Assembly (NCBI RefSeq): GCF_006517175.1
Contig: NZ_CP041186.1
Coordinates: 3,437,074-3,501,073, forward strand
DNA length: 64,000 nt
Source of the DNA: Persicimonas caeni
Lineage (GTDB): Bacteria; Myxococcota_A; Bradymonadia; Bradymonadales; Bradymonadaceae
Direction: 5' to 3'
Numbering within the stretch: position 1 is the first letter of the stretch; each line of letters opens with the position of its first letter. Of the stretch, positions 27,811-36,157 are shown piece by piece. A program made the translations under genes and the position numbers. The notes under the pieces are model-generated. The model made no database searches, was not told the DNA's origin, and saw nothing but the letters and a program-made list of their open reading frames with translations.

Positions 27811-28028
27811 TAGCTGAGGTGATTAGGGCAGTTTTCCCCCGAGCTGCTCTAGGTGTTTCTCCTCATGTAGGTCGTTCATTCTCCCCCCAAGCAATGGGCG
27901 GCCGACTTTGCATCTGCTTCCCCCCGAGTAGATGCACCTCGCGTGAGCGAGGCTTTGCAGTCACTGAGCCACCTCCCCCCGACGGTGACTGCGGGCCCCC
28001 GGCCGAAAGGTCGGGGGCTTTTTTTTGG
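27811..28028 (+). ncRNA. Putative ~218-nt small RNA with four C-rich hairpin loops
   Basis: A stand-alone unit: strong promoter, no open reading frame with a ribosome binding site, and a strong terminator. It folds into a row of stems. Stem 27825-27831/27844-27850 has loop TTTTCCCCCGAG. Stem 27871-27880/27893-27906 has loop CTCCCCCCAAGC. Stem 27910-27917/27928-27935 has loop TTCCCCCCGA. A GNRA-capped stem lies at 27937-27952. Stem 27957-27964/27985-27992 has CCTCCCCCCGAC in its loop. Last is the terminator. Four of the loops expose the same C5-C6 motif followed by GA or AA, as in the actinobacterial 6C RNA and other sRNAs that pair with G-rich Shine-Dalgarno sites. Alternative: an attenuator leader of the helicase gene at 28169. 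Confidence 0.72.
27995..28028 (+). terminator. Strong intrinsic terminator of the structured RNA
   Basis: GCCCCCGGCC-GAAA-GGTCGGGGGC followed by eight T: a 10-bp stem with one G-U pair, GNRA tetraloop and long T tract. No protein-coding gene lies upstream on this strand to account for it. Confidence 0.92.
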
Positions 28029-28168
28029 CAGAATGATCATTTTGGCAACTTGTCTCGATGAGCGCACCCTCGGAAACGGCCGCAACTCCCCAGGTCCTCG
28101 GCACTATACAAGCATTCAGTGTTTATGGCACATTGGGCCAAAAGCATCCATAACCTTCCGAACCGACG

Positions 28169-30628
28169 ATGCGCAACATCAATACACCTCAGGGCGAACT
28201 CCGCGACCTCATCAAACGCTGGCAGAAGGGCAAAGGCGTCGGCCGCCACTTCACGGCGCTGAAGCATATCCCGGCGCGGGAAGCTCAATATGCGGATTTT
28301 CCGGCCGGACTCAATGAAGCCTTGCAGCAGATGCTCCGCAGGCGCGGCATCGAGCGGCTCTGGAGCCACCAGGCCAAGGCCGTCGGTCACGCGCTCGCCG
28401 GTGAAGACGTGGTGGTGGTCACACCCACCGCGAGTGGCAAGAGCCTGTGTTATAACCTGCCGGTGCTCGATGCGATGTACCGCAACGCTAGCGCATTGTA
28501 CCTGTTTCCGACGAAGGCGCTCAGCCAAGACCAGACCGCGGAACTCAACCAACTCATTGGGGCAGCGCCGGGTGCGGCGAGCGCGTGGGAAGCGCAGGTC
28601 TACGACGGGGACACCCCGCCCGATGTGCGACGGCGGATCCGCCGCAACGGGCGGCTGGTGGTCACCAACCCCGACATGCTGCACGCCGGCATCCTGCCGC
28701 ACCACGAGAAGTGGGCGAACTTCTTTCGCAGCCTCGAGTACATCATCGTCGACGAGATTCACACCTACCGTGGCGTCTTCGGAAGCCACGTGGCCAACGT
28801 GATGCGCCGGCTCAACCGGGTATGCGCCCACTACGGCTCGAATCCGACGTTCGTGGCGACCAGCGCCACCATCTCGAACCCGCGCGAGCTCGCTACCACG
28901 CTGGCCGATCGTCCGTTCGAGCTGGTCGACGAGAACGGGGCGCCGTCGGCCGAGCGCTACGTCTGCTTTTTCAACCCACCCATCGTCGACCCGCAGCAGA
29001 TGCGCCGCCAGAGCCCGTTGACCGCCGCCGAGCGCGTGGCCAAACAGACCATCAAGGGCGGCTGCGGCACGATCGTCTTTGCCCGAAGTCGCCAGTCTGT
29101 CGAGGTCGTCGTCCACCGCCTCAAGGACCGGCTCCGACGCGAGCGGGGCAACAAGAACCTCGAAGATCGTGTGGCGAGCTACCGCGGCGGCTACCTGCCG
29201 GACCTGCGCCGATCCATCGAGCGGGGCCTTCGCGAAGGGTATCTGTTGGGCGTCATCTCGACTAACGCTCTCGAGTTGGGCATCGATATCGGCAGCTTGG
29301 ACGTGTGCATCTTGGCCGGCTATCCCGGCTCGGTCGCCTCGACCTGGCAGCAGATCGGCCGGGCAGGGCGCTCGGGCGGCGTCAGCCTGGCGGTCGTCGT
29401 CGCCGGCGATGCGCCCGTCGACCAGTTCATCATCAACCACCCCGAGTACTTTATCGGCCAGTCGCCCGAAGAGGCGCGCATCGACCCCAAAAACCTGCTC
29501 ATCGCCGTCGAGCACCTCAAATGCGCCGCCTACGAGCTCGGCTTCAAGGTCGGCGAGGGTTTCGGTGAGCTGTCGCCGACCGAGACCGAGGAGGCGCTCG
29601 AATTCTTGGAGGCCGAGACCAATATGGTCCACCGGGTCGACGGGCGCTGGAAGTGGTCCTCGCAGACCTATCCCGCCAGCGAGATCAACCTGCGCAATAT
29701 CGCCGAAGAGAATTTCGTGGTGATCGACGTCACCCACCAACAGCCCAACGTGGTCGCCGAGGTCGACTTCGAGGGCGCCCACACCGCCCTGTACCCCAAC
29801 GCGGTCTATCAGATCTCGGGCGAGCCCTACCGAGTCGAGCGCCTCGACTACGACGAGCGACGCGCCTACGTGCGCCGCAGCAACGACGGCTACTACACCA
29901 CCGCCATGCACTACGCCTCGGTGCACGTGCTCGACGTGTTCAAGGAGCGCGAGGCCGCCCCCGGGCGCATCGGCTTCGGCGAGGTGCGCGTGACCGACCG
30001 CTTCGTGGGCTACAAAAAGATCAAATTCGGCACCGGCGAGAATATCGGCTACGGCGAGATCAATCTGCCCGAGCTCGACCTGCACACGATGGCCTACTGG
30101 CTCGAGCTCCCGTGCGAGAATTTCCCCGACCTGTCCTCGGACCCGGAGCGGTGGGCTCGCGTGGTCAACGGCGCCGGCAAAGTGCTGCAGACGGCGGCGA
30201 GCCTGCGGCTGATGTGCGACCCGCGCGACCTCGACCTGTGTATCGGCTCGGTCGCCGACGATCGCTGGCTGAGCGAGGGCTTCGAGGGGCTGACCCTTCG
30301 CGACGCCGACGGCCAGACCCACTCTTTCGACGAAGACGCCGCCGCTGCCTCCTTCCACGATCACCACCACGAGATGAAGACGGGGCGTATTGGCCCGGTG
30401 TTATACGACCCGACCGTCTTTATCTACGACAAGTATCCGGGCGGCGTCGGCTTTGGCGAAGGCCTATTCGACAACCACCGCGACTTCGTCAAGATGGCCC
30501 GCGAGCTCATCGAGGACTGCAGCTGCGAGCGCGGCTGCCCCTCGTGCGTCGGCCCTCCCCACGAGAGCCGCGGCGAGATCAAGACCGCCGTGTCGCAGCT
30601 TTTGGGACGCCTGGCGTATGTGATGTGA
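28169..30628 (+). CDS. MrfA/YprA-like superfamily 2 helicase with C-terminal DUF1998 zinc site
   Basis: DEAD/DEAH-type helicase of 819 residues. Motif I is PTASGKS (about residues 89-95), Ia FPTKALSQDQ, II DEIH (with downstream TYRGVFGSHVANVMRRL), III ATSATISNP, V STNALELGIDIG and VI QQIGRAGRSG. The C-terminal third is DUF1998 with four cysteines DCSCERGCPSCVG, the zinc-binding signature of B. subtilis MrfA, a helicase needed for mitomycin C repair without UvrA. Length and order match (MrfA is about 750). The N-terminal HIPAREAQYADFP is typical of this group. A TATACA near 28105-28110 may be its -10 box. Predicted role: processing of DNA adducts or crosslinks. Confidence 0.9.
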   Translation: MRNINTPQGELRDLIKRWQKGKGVGRHFTALKHIPAREAQYADFPAGLNEALQQMLRRRGIERLWSHQAKAVGHALAGEDVVVVTPTASGKSLCYNLPVLDAMYRNASALYLFPTKALSQDQTAELNQLIGAAPGAASAWEAQVYDGDTPPDVRRRIRRNGRLVVTNPDMLHAGILPHHEKWANFFRSLEYIIVDEIHTYRGVFGSHVANVMRRLNRVCAHYGSNPTFVATSATISNPRELATTLADRPFELVDENGAPSAERYVCFFNPPIVDPQQMRRQSPLTAAERVAKQTIKGGCGTIVFARSRQSVEVVVHRLKDRLRRERGNKNLEDRVASYRGGYLPDLRRSIERGLREGYLLGVISTNALELGIDIGSLDVCILAGYPGSVASTWQQIGRAGRSGGVSLAVVVAGDAPVDQFIINHPEYFIGQSPEEARIDPKNLLIAVEHLKCAAYELGFKVGEGFGELSPTETEEALEFLEAETNMVHRVDGRWKWSSQTYPASEINLRNIAEENFVVIDVTHQQPNVVAEVDFEGAHTALYPNAVYQISGEPYRVERLDYDERRAYVRRSNDGYYTTAMHYASVHVLDVFKEREAAPGRIGFGEVRVTDRFVGYKKIKFGTGENIGYGEINLPELDLHTMAYWLELPCENFPDLSSDPERWARVVNGAGKVLQTAASLRLMCDPRDLDLCIGSVADDRWLSEGFEGLTLRDADGQTHSFDEDAAAASFHDHHHEMKTGRIGPVLYDPTVFIYDKYPGGVGFGEGLFDNHRDFVKMARELIEDCSCERGCPSCVGPPHESRGEIKTAVSQLLGRLAYVM

Positions 30629-30722
30629 GCACGCCTCGACCCAACATTTCCAATCCGTGCCAACCCGTGGCACAATACTCCTCACATTGTGTGAACCACC
30701 CAACCAGATGGAGTAACGATCA

Positions 30723-31358
30723 ATGAAGTACCGGGCCGCCCTCATTGTCGCACTCAGCCTTGGCGTGACGAGCGTCGCCGATGCGCGTACCCCGCGCGTC
30801 CAGCAGATTCCCAATGGTGCGACGTTCTCGTGCACCACGTGTCACACCGCCTCGTTTCCGACCGGGCCGCAAAACGGCGAGCGCAACGTATTTGGCCAGC
30901 AGGTCGAGCAGAATCTGACCGGCGGCGGTGATATCTCCGCTCAAAAAGTCGACTGGCAGGCCATCTATGAGCTGGACGCCGACGGTGACGGGTTTACCAA
31001 TGGTGAAGAACTCGGCGATCCCAACGGCGAATGGGCCGAGGGAGACGACGCCCCGGCCGACTACGAGCCGTCGAACCCGGCCGATGCGAACGATACGCCC
31101 GAGATCGGCGGTGAGGACGCCGGCGGCTCCGAAGACGCCGGCGGCCCAGGCGCCGATGCCGGTGGCTCCGACGACGCGGGCATGACGGCCGACACCGGCT
31201 CTGCGGACACGGGCGGTACCGACAATGGCGGCAGCACCGACGACGGCGGCTCTGACGAGGGCTGCTCGGCCACCGGCACGAGCGATCCTCTGTCGACTGG
31301 CGCCCTCGTCGCCCTCTTTGGTCTTGGACTTGCCGCCCTTCGGCGTCGATTTTCCTAG
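30723..31358 (+). CDS. Secreted temptin-like protein with CxxCH motif and MYXO-CTERM-like anchor
   Basis: 211 residues. A signal peptide ends SVADA. The mature N-terminus has GATFSCTTCHTASFP and NVFGQQV, then DADGDGFTNGEELGDPNGEW: the arrangement of the temptin Cys/Cys domain with a calcium-like loop. The CTTCH could alternatively carry heme c. A long Asp/Gly/Ser/Thr linker (about residues 120-180) leads to GCSATGTSDPLSTGALVALF and terminal RRR, matching the MYXO-CTERM sorting signal (Cys, membrane helix, Arg cluster) that is processed for surface anchoring in Myxococcota. Probably a surface-displayed protein; partner unknown. Confidence 0.85.
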   Translation: MKYRAALIVALSLGVTSVADARTPRVQQIPNGATFSCTTCHTASFPTGPQNGERNVFGQQVEQNLTGGGDISAQKVDWQAIYELDADGDGFTNGEELGDPNGEWAEGDDAPADYEPSNPADANDTPEIGGEDAGGSEDAGGPGADAGGSDDAGMTADTGSADTGGTDNGGSTDDGGSDEGCSATGTSDPLSTGALVALFGLGLAALRRRFS

Positions 31359-31421
31359 GAGAGGCGCGTAACGTGGGGTTTCGCGCCGGCATTGAGCACT
31401 ACTGGCGCGCACTAAAAAGCC

Positions 31422-31976
31422 ATGGCAAAACTCGTACGTCCCACATCCCGCTACAAAGCGAGCTACTTGAGCGCCCTTCGCGAATTCCATCGTGAGGGGC
31501 GCTATACCTACCACGACCTCGACGAACTCGACGGCGACTTCGAAGCTCACGTCGCCGACGAGCGAAAGCGTATTCACCCCGAGAATATCGCCGTCTATCG
31601 CGTCCCCGAAACGATCTACTGGCTGGTCGACGGCGACGAGTTCATCGGCCGGCTCGAGCTACGCCACGAGCTCAACGACCACCTGCTCGAAGTCGGCGGT
31701 CATATCGGCTATTCGATCCGCCCCGGCCGCCGCCGTGAGGGCTACGGCACCACCATCCTCGAGTTGGCTCTGCAAAAGGCCTGCGAATGCGGCATGCAGC
31801 GAGTGCTGCTGACCTGCGATCCCGACAACGTCGCCTCGCGCAAGATCATCGAGAAAAACGGCGGGGAGTTCGAAAACCGCGTCGACGTGGTGCGCGACGG
31901 CATGGAGTACCACAAGCTTCGTTTTTGGATCGACGTGGAGAGCCAACTCAGTGGGCGAGAAAGCTGTCGCGCCTGA
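31422..31976 (+). CDS. GNAT-family N-acetyltransferase
   Basis: 184 residues with a GNAT core: VGGHIGYSIRPGRRREGYGTTILELALQKA contains the acetyl-CoA motif RxxGxGT and precedes GMQRVLLTCDPDNVASRKIIEKNGGEFEN, the usual Asn/Ser-containing motif B. It resembles acetyltransferases of the RimJ/RimL or YjaB kind acting on small molecules or protein N-termini; substrate unknown. Its 3' end overlaps the next gene by 26 bases, so translation may be coupled. Confidence 0.9.
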   Translation: MAKLVRPTSRYKASYLSALREFHREGRYTYHDLDELDGDFEAHVADERKRIHPENIAVYRVPETIYWLVDGDEFIGRLELRHELNDHLLEVGGHIGYSIRPGRRREGYGTTILELALQKACECGMQRVLLTCDPDNVASRKIIEKNGGEFENRVDVVRDGMEYHKLRFWIDVESQLSGRESCRA

Positions 31977-32568
31977 CGCCACACACCCGCGCCCGGCCAT
32001 GAAGATCACCGCCGAGACAACTCGCCGTTTGTGGAGCAAGATGAACGCCCACTACGGCACCATAGTCGTGCCCAAGGCGCGCTCGCCGTTGATGAAGCTA
32101 GCGGGCGCAGGGTTGCACCTCGTGCGCATCATGGACCGCCACACGTTCATGAACCGGTACACAACGGTGGTCGGCCGGCGTATCTATCCGTGGTTTACGG
32201 TCGGCGACGGGAGCGACGACGATCTTTGGTACCAGATCGTCGTCGGCGTCCACGAGCATCAACACGTCGTCCAGGCTCGCCGCGACGGCCTGCTCGGCTT
32301 TAGCGTGCCCTACGTGCTCAGCCCGCGGCGGCGCGCGCTCATCGAGGCCGAGGCTTATCGCTGCAACCTCGAGATGAACTGGTGGCGAACGGGACAAGTG
32401 GGCGACCCGGCGCGCCTGGCCGCCAAGCTCGAGCAGTACGGGTGTCGCGACAGCGATGTTCGCGCGGCCAACGACTACCTTGAAAACGCAGCCGACGAGA
32501 TTCGCGCCGGCAAGATCGTCAACGAGGCCTCCCTCTTCGCGATCGATTGGCTCGAGGCGCAGGGGTGA
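31951..32568 (+). CDS. Putative HExxH zinc-metalloprotein
   Basis: About 205 residues; GTG start inside the preceding gene with GGAGAG eight bases upstream. An internal ATG at 31999 has no site. The central motif VGVHEHQHVVQARRDG contains HExxH, and EAEAYRCNLEMNW about 30 residues later offers an acidic third ligand, the gluzincin arrangement. No signal peptide or membrane helix is clear, although residues 30-60 are somewhat hydrophobic. The scaffold is too small for known thermolysin-like enzymes and I do not recognise the family. Coupling to the acetyltransferase suggests a shared pathway. Enzymatic activity is inference from the motif. Confidence 0.7.
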   Translation: MGEKAVAPDATHPRPAMKITAETTRRLWSKMNAHYGTIVVPKARSPLMKLAGAGLHLVRIMDRHTFMNRYTTVVGRRIYPWFTVGDGSDDDLWYQIVVGVHEHQHVVQARRDGLLGFSVPYVLSPRRRALIEAEAYRCNLEMNWWRTGQVGDPARLAAKLEQYGCRDSDVRAANDYLENAADEIRAGKIVNEASLFAIDWLEAQG

Positions 32569-32679
32569 ACTTCCCTCACCGCGCCCTTTGCACTAAGCTG
32601 CGATGCACCGACCGAACAGTCAGCCGACCACCGGAAGGTGCATCCGGCAAGGTGCATTCAGCCGGCGAGGAGACACCAC

Positions 32680-34095
32680 ATGCGTAACATCGAAGAAAGC
32701 CAGGGCGACCTGCTGAAGGTGGGCATGTGGCTGCTCGCCGCCCTCACCCTACTCTCGGCGCTCGTCTCGTTTGGCTACAACATTTTGCTCTCCAAACTCG
32801 ACGGCCACTGGGGTGAATTCGGGCTGCTTCAATGGACCTACAACAGTACGTGGCGCCTGTCGCGATGGACCCATTTTGCGGTGCTCTCCGTCGGCGGAGG
32901 ACTCGCCTGCTGGCTCCGCGCTCCCCAGTTTCGCCTCGCCAGGCGCCTGCTCTTTGGTGCGGTGGGCGCCGGCTTGCTCAGCCTCGCCCTGGGCCCCACA
33001 CTAACACTTATCGACCGAAGCACGCTCGGCCACCAAGCCATCTTTTATACGTGGCAATTCAGTTGGTTGGCCTACTCCGGCTTGATCGTCGCCGGTGTCG
33101 CTGCCATCGGGTCGAACTTGGAGGACCGGCCCTCGACGCCCATCTGGGCACTAGCGGCCATCGCGCTCGCCTTCTTCGCGCTGCCGAGTCTCGCCAGTCT
33201 CTTCGGAGACAGCGCTCGAAGCGCCACACAAGCCCAAGGCAGTTGGCTCGAATTGCTCGACGCCCATGTAGTCGCTATTGGTGAACTCGTCACCGGTGTG
33301 ATGATGACGGTGGTGGCGTTGCGGGCAAACGCCGCACGGGCCGAGGGGGACGGCGCGACGCCGCACCACACGTTGCGTAGCGCTATTTTTCTGCTCGTCA
33401 CTGGTCTGATAGCCCGGGTAGCGACAGGTATTTGGACGATCGTCGAAGCCTACACCAAGGAGGCCAGTTTCGGCGGGCCGAGCCAGCGATTGCTACTCGA
33501 GGAGATCTCTACGCGCGGGCCGGCCAGCGTGCTCGCCGCGCTGTTGCCGTTGGTCGGCGTCTGGCTGTTGTGGAGAGGGACGCGGCACACCGAAGCCGAA
33601 GCCTCGAGCCGCCTGGGCTGGGCGTTCGGCCTGTGGCTGCTGGCGTTAGGCGTCGAGCTGGCATCGATCGGTTATGCAACTTGGGCCACCACGACCTTGG
33701 ACTACTTCAACACCAGTGATGCTCTGCTGACGGTCATACTGACGAGCGCAGGGGCTTCGCTTCTCGGGGTCTTCGCCATGATGGCGCTCTTCTGGGGGGT
33801 GGCTGCTCTCGCCGCGCGTTTCGACGGGGAACACTGGCAGAATTTGGCCGCGCGCGCCGGCGGACTACCAAAATTGTTGGGTGTCTCGATGGTGGTGGGT
33901 ATCGCCGCCAGCTCGATGCTCCGCGCGCTGACTACCGGCTTTGGCACGCCTTCGCTCGGCCTGCTGGCCCTCGTGGGCATCTTTGTCCTCGGCTTTGCGC
34001 TGTATGTCGCGTGGCAGGTCTTCGCAACACTCTTTGGAATCGCTAGCCAACTGTTGGCACCTGCGACTCGCTTAACTCGAGATGTGAGCATCTGA
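32680..34095 (+). CDS. Polytopic membrane protein, about 11-12 segments
   Basis: About 471 residues from the ATG at 32680, which follows CGAGGAG at good spacing; an upstream in-frame ATG has no site. Hydrophobic helices are spread evenly through the protein (VGMWLLAALTLLSALVSFGY, AIALAFFALPSLASLF, LLVTGLIARVATGIWTI and others), with few charged loops and no recognised motif. The overall look is of a heme-copper-oxidase-like or transporter-like bundle, but conserved His pairs are not evident. It precedes a single-pass protein by two bases (operon). Family unknown. Confidence 0.75.
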   Translation: MRNIEESQGDLLKVGMWLLAALTLLSALVSFGYNILLSKLDGHWGEFGLLQWTYNSTWRLSRWTHFAVLSVGGGLACWLRAPQFRLARRLLFGAVGAGLLSLALGPTLTLIDRSTLGHQAIFYTWQFSWLAYSGLIVAGVAAIGSNLEDRPSTPIWALAAIALAFFALPSLASLFGDSARSATQAQGSWLELLDAHVVAIGELVTGVMMTVVALRANAARAEGDGATPHHTLRSAIFLLVTGLIARVATGIWTIVEAYTKEASFGGPSQRLLLEEISTRGPASVLAALLPLVGVWLLWRGTRHTEAEASSRLGWAFGLWLLALGVELASIGYATWATTTLDYFNTSDALLTVILTSAGASLLGVFAMMALFWGVAALAARFDGEHWQNLAARAGGLPKLLGVSMVVGIAASSMLRALTTGFGTPSLGLLALVGIFVLGFALYVAWQVFATLFGIASQLLAPATRLTRDVSI

Positions 34096-34097
34096 TT

Positions 34098-34619
34098 ATG
34101 TTCTCTGCGCCACAAGGAAGATCGGGTTTTACGCTGAAGACGGTCATCGCGTTCGCGCTGACCTTCGGCGGCATCGCCTACTTCATCATCAACTCCTCCG
34201 AGCAGCCCGGCTCGCCGGCGCTGCAGCAGGGACAGCGCGTGATGTATCAGGTGATGGGCAAGGAGACCTTACAGGCGGCGGGCTTCTACAAGGCCTACCC
34301 GTCGGGTCGGCCCTCGGACTTCGTCAACTTCCTGCAGACCTCGCAGGGCCGGCGCTTGTGGCCAAAGAGCGTCAGCGAGCACCGCGACGCCCAGATTCCC
34401 GGCGCCAACCGCGGGCCGTCGCGGGTGCTCAAGCCGGACGACCTGAGCTTCTCGGCCCACAAGCCCGCTCCGTCGGCAGGCAGGCAGATCGTCTACGTTC
34501 CCCTCGACGACACCGGCCAGATGGAGGTGCGAGGCTACGAGCGCGCCGACGCCAAGCCCGTCTTCGTCTACACCTGGGAGTTTCCGACCGATGCCGGGAA
34601 GGTGGCGTTGAGTCGATGA
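34098..34619 (+). CDS. Single-pass inner-membrane protein, possibly pilin-like
   Basis: 173 residues. The N-terminus APQGRSGFTLKTVIAFALTF resembles a type IV prepilin leader (short basic leader, Gly, Phe-Thr-Leu, then a hydrophobic helix), but the usual Glu at position five is Lys, as tolerated only in a few minor pseudopilins. The remainder is soluble and beta/alpha mixed without cysteines. It starts two bases after the polytopic membrane protein, so they likely work together. Alternative: an ordinary membrane-anchored periplasmic protein. Confidence 0.65.
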   Translation: MFSAPQGRSGFTLKTVIAFALTFGGIAYFIINSSEQPGSPALQQGQRVMYQVMGKETLQAAGFYKAYPSGRPSDFVNFLQTSQGRRLWPKSVSEHRDAQIPGANRGPSRVLKPDDLSFSAHKPAPSAGRQIVYVPLDDTGQMEVRGYERADAKPVFVYTWEFPTDAGKVALSR

Positions 34620-34702
34620 GTTGCTCGCAGCCGTCGGGCAATTAGCTTCGGGCCAACCTGTCGAGCGTTCTAGACGATCTCGCCACCAGCCCGGAGCCCA
34701 TC

Positions 34703-36157
34703 ATGACCTCTCCAACCCCGACACATGCCTCGTCAACCCGAGCCAGTCACGCTGTCGGCTTTCGATCACTGCACCGTGAAACGCATATCGATGCTCTGCC
34801 CGTCGACGGCGAGGTTCCGGAGTGGTTGTCGGGTAGGCTGGTGCGCAACGGACCGGCGCGCTTCGAGGTCGAGGACCGCTCGTACCGGCACTGGTTCGAC
34901 GGGCTGGCGATGCTGCACGCGTTCGGCATCGAGGGCGGCAAGGTCTCCTACGCCAACCGCTTTCTGCACAGCGACGCGTTCGTGCGCGCCGGCCAAGAGG
35001 GGCGCATTGCCCTCTCCGAGTTCGCCACCGACCCGTGTCGGTCGATCTTTGGGCGCATCATGTCGATGTTCTCGCCCGACCTGACCGACAACGCCAGCGT
35101 CAACGTCACCCGGCTCGCCGATCGTTATGTGGCGATGACCGAGACGCCCATGCCCATCGAGTTCGACCCCGACACGCTGCGAACCCTGGGGCATATCGAC
35201 TACGCAGGCGGCGTCGAGGCCGACGCGACCACCGCCCACCCGCACTACGAGCGTGACAGCGGCCGCGAACTCAACTACGCGCTGCGCTTTGGACGCACCA
35301 GCAAGTACAAGATCGTCGCCACCGATCCGAAGAGCCTCGAGCGCGAGCTCGTGGGCAGCCTCGAGGTCGACCGGCCCGCCTACATGCACAGCTTCGGGAT
35401 GACCGAGAATTACGTCGTGTTGAGCGAGTGGCCCCTGGTGGTCAATCCCCTCGAGATGCTCGCCAGCAACAAGCCCTTCATCGAGAACTACCGCTGGAAG
35501 CCCGAGCGAGGCACGCGGTTTCGGGTATTTCGCAAGCACGACGGCGCCTTGGTCGGCGACTACCACGCCGAGCCGCGCTTTGGCTTCCACCACGTCAACG
35601 CCTTCGAGGACAACAAGCACCTGGTCGTCGACGTGATCACGTACCCCGACGCCACGATCATCGACGAGCTCTACCTGGACCGGGTGCGCCACTCCGCGCC
35701 GGCCAACCCAGCCGGGAAACTCGAGCGTTTTCGCCTCTACGACGGCAACCCCCGGGCCGAGTCCCGCTTGGTGAGCCAGGAGCCCATCGAGCTGCCGCGC
35801 ATCAATCTGGGCCGCTCGGCGACGCGGGCTTACGGGTGTGTGTGGGGCATTGGGGTCTCGGAGCCGGGCCGCTTCATCGATCAGATCGTGCGCATCGACC
35901 TGCCTAGCGGCGAGGCGACACGATGGCGCGAGGAGGGTTGCTATCCGGGCGAGCCGGTCTTCGTCGAGCGGCCGCAGGCCGAGGCCGAGGACGACGGGGT
36001 GCTCCTGTCGGTGGTGCTCGACGCCCGGCGCGAGCGCTCCTTTCTGCTGGTGCTCGATGCCCACACCCTCCAGGAGAGGGCGCGTGCACAGGTCCCGCAC
36101 CATATCCCCTTTGGATTTCACGGACAGTTTTACGGGGAGTCGCCGACCAACGGCTAA
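34703..36157 (+). CDS. Carotenoid oxygenase (RPE65/CCD family)
   Basis: Non-heme iron dioxygenase of 484 residues that cleaves carotenoid double bonds, giving apocarotenoids or retinal. The four iron-binding histidines are recognisable near residues 178 (TTAHPHYE), 228 (AYMHSFGMTENYVV), 296 (FGFHHVNAFED) and 473 (PFGFHGQF), together with VPEWLSGRLVRNGPARFE at the start. The EYxxLSEWPLVVNP-like segment and the overall length resemble beta-carotene 15,15'-dioxygenases more than plant-type cleavage enzymes. No carotenoid synthesis genes adjoin. Its last four bases overlap the convergent histidine kinase gene. Confidence 0.92.
   Translation: MTSPTPTHASSTRASHAVGFRSLHRETHIDALPVDGEVPEWLSGRLVRNGPARFEVEDRSYRHWFDGLAMLHAFGIEGGKVSYANRFLHSDAFVRAGQEGRIALSEFATDPCRSIFGRIMSMFSPDLTDNASVNVTRLADRYVAMTETPMPIEFDPDTLRTLGHIDYAGGVEADATTAHPHYERDSGRELNYALRFGRTSKYKIVATDPKSLERELVGSLEVDRPAYMHSFGMTENYVVLSEWPLVVNPLEMLASNKPFIENYRWKPERGTRFRVFRKHDGALVGDYHAEPRFGFHHVNAFEDNKHLVVDVITYPDATIIDELYLDRVRHSAPANPAGKLERFRLYDGNPRAESRLVSQEPIELPRINLGRSATRAYGCVWGIGVSEPGRFIDQIVRIDLPSGEATRWREEGCYPGEPVFVERPQAEAEDDGVLLSVVLDARRERSFLLVLDAHTLQERARAQVPHHIPFGFHGQFYGESPTNG

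Noticed and set aside
27775-28028. Attenuator leader of the helicase as the only explanation of the RNA
   Set aside because: Kept only as an alternative: the terminator ends 140 bases before the helicase start, a separate TATACA lies in between, and the row of C-rich loops is not needed for attenuation.
28037-30370. 777-codon open frame antisense to the helicase
   Set aside because: The sense strand carries all helicase motifs; the antisense product has a composition typical of GC shadow frames.
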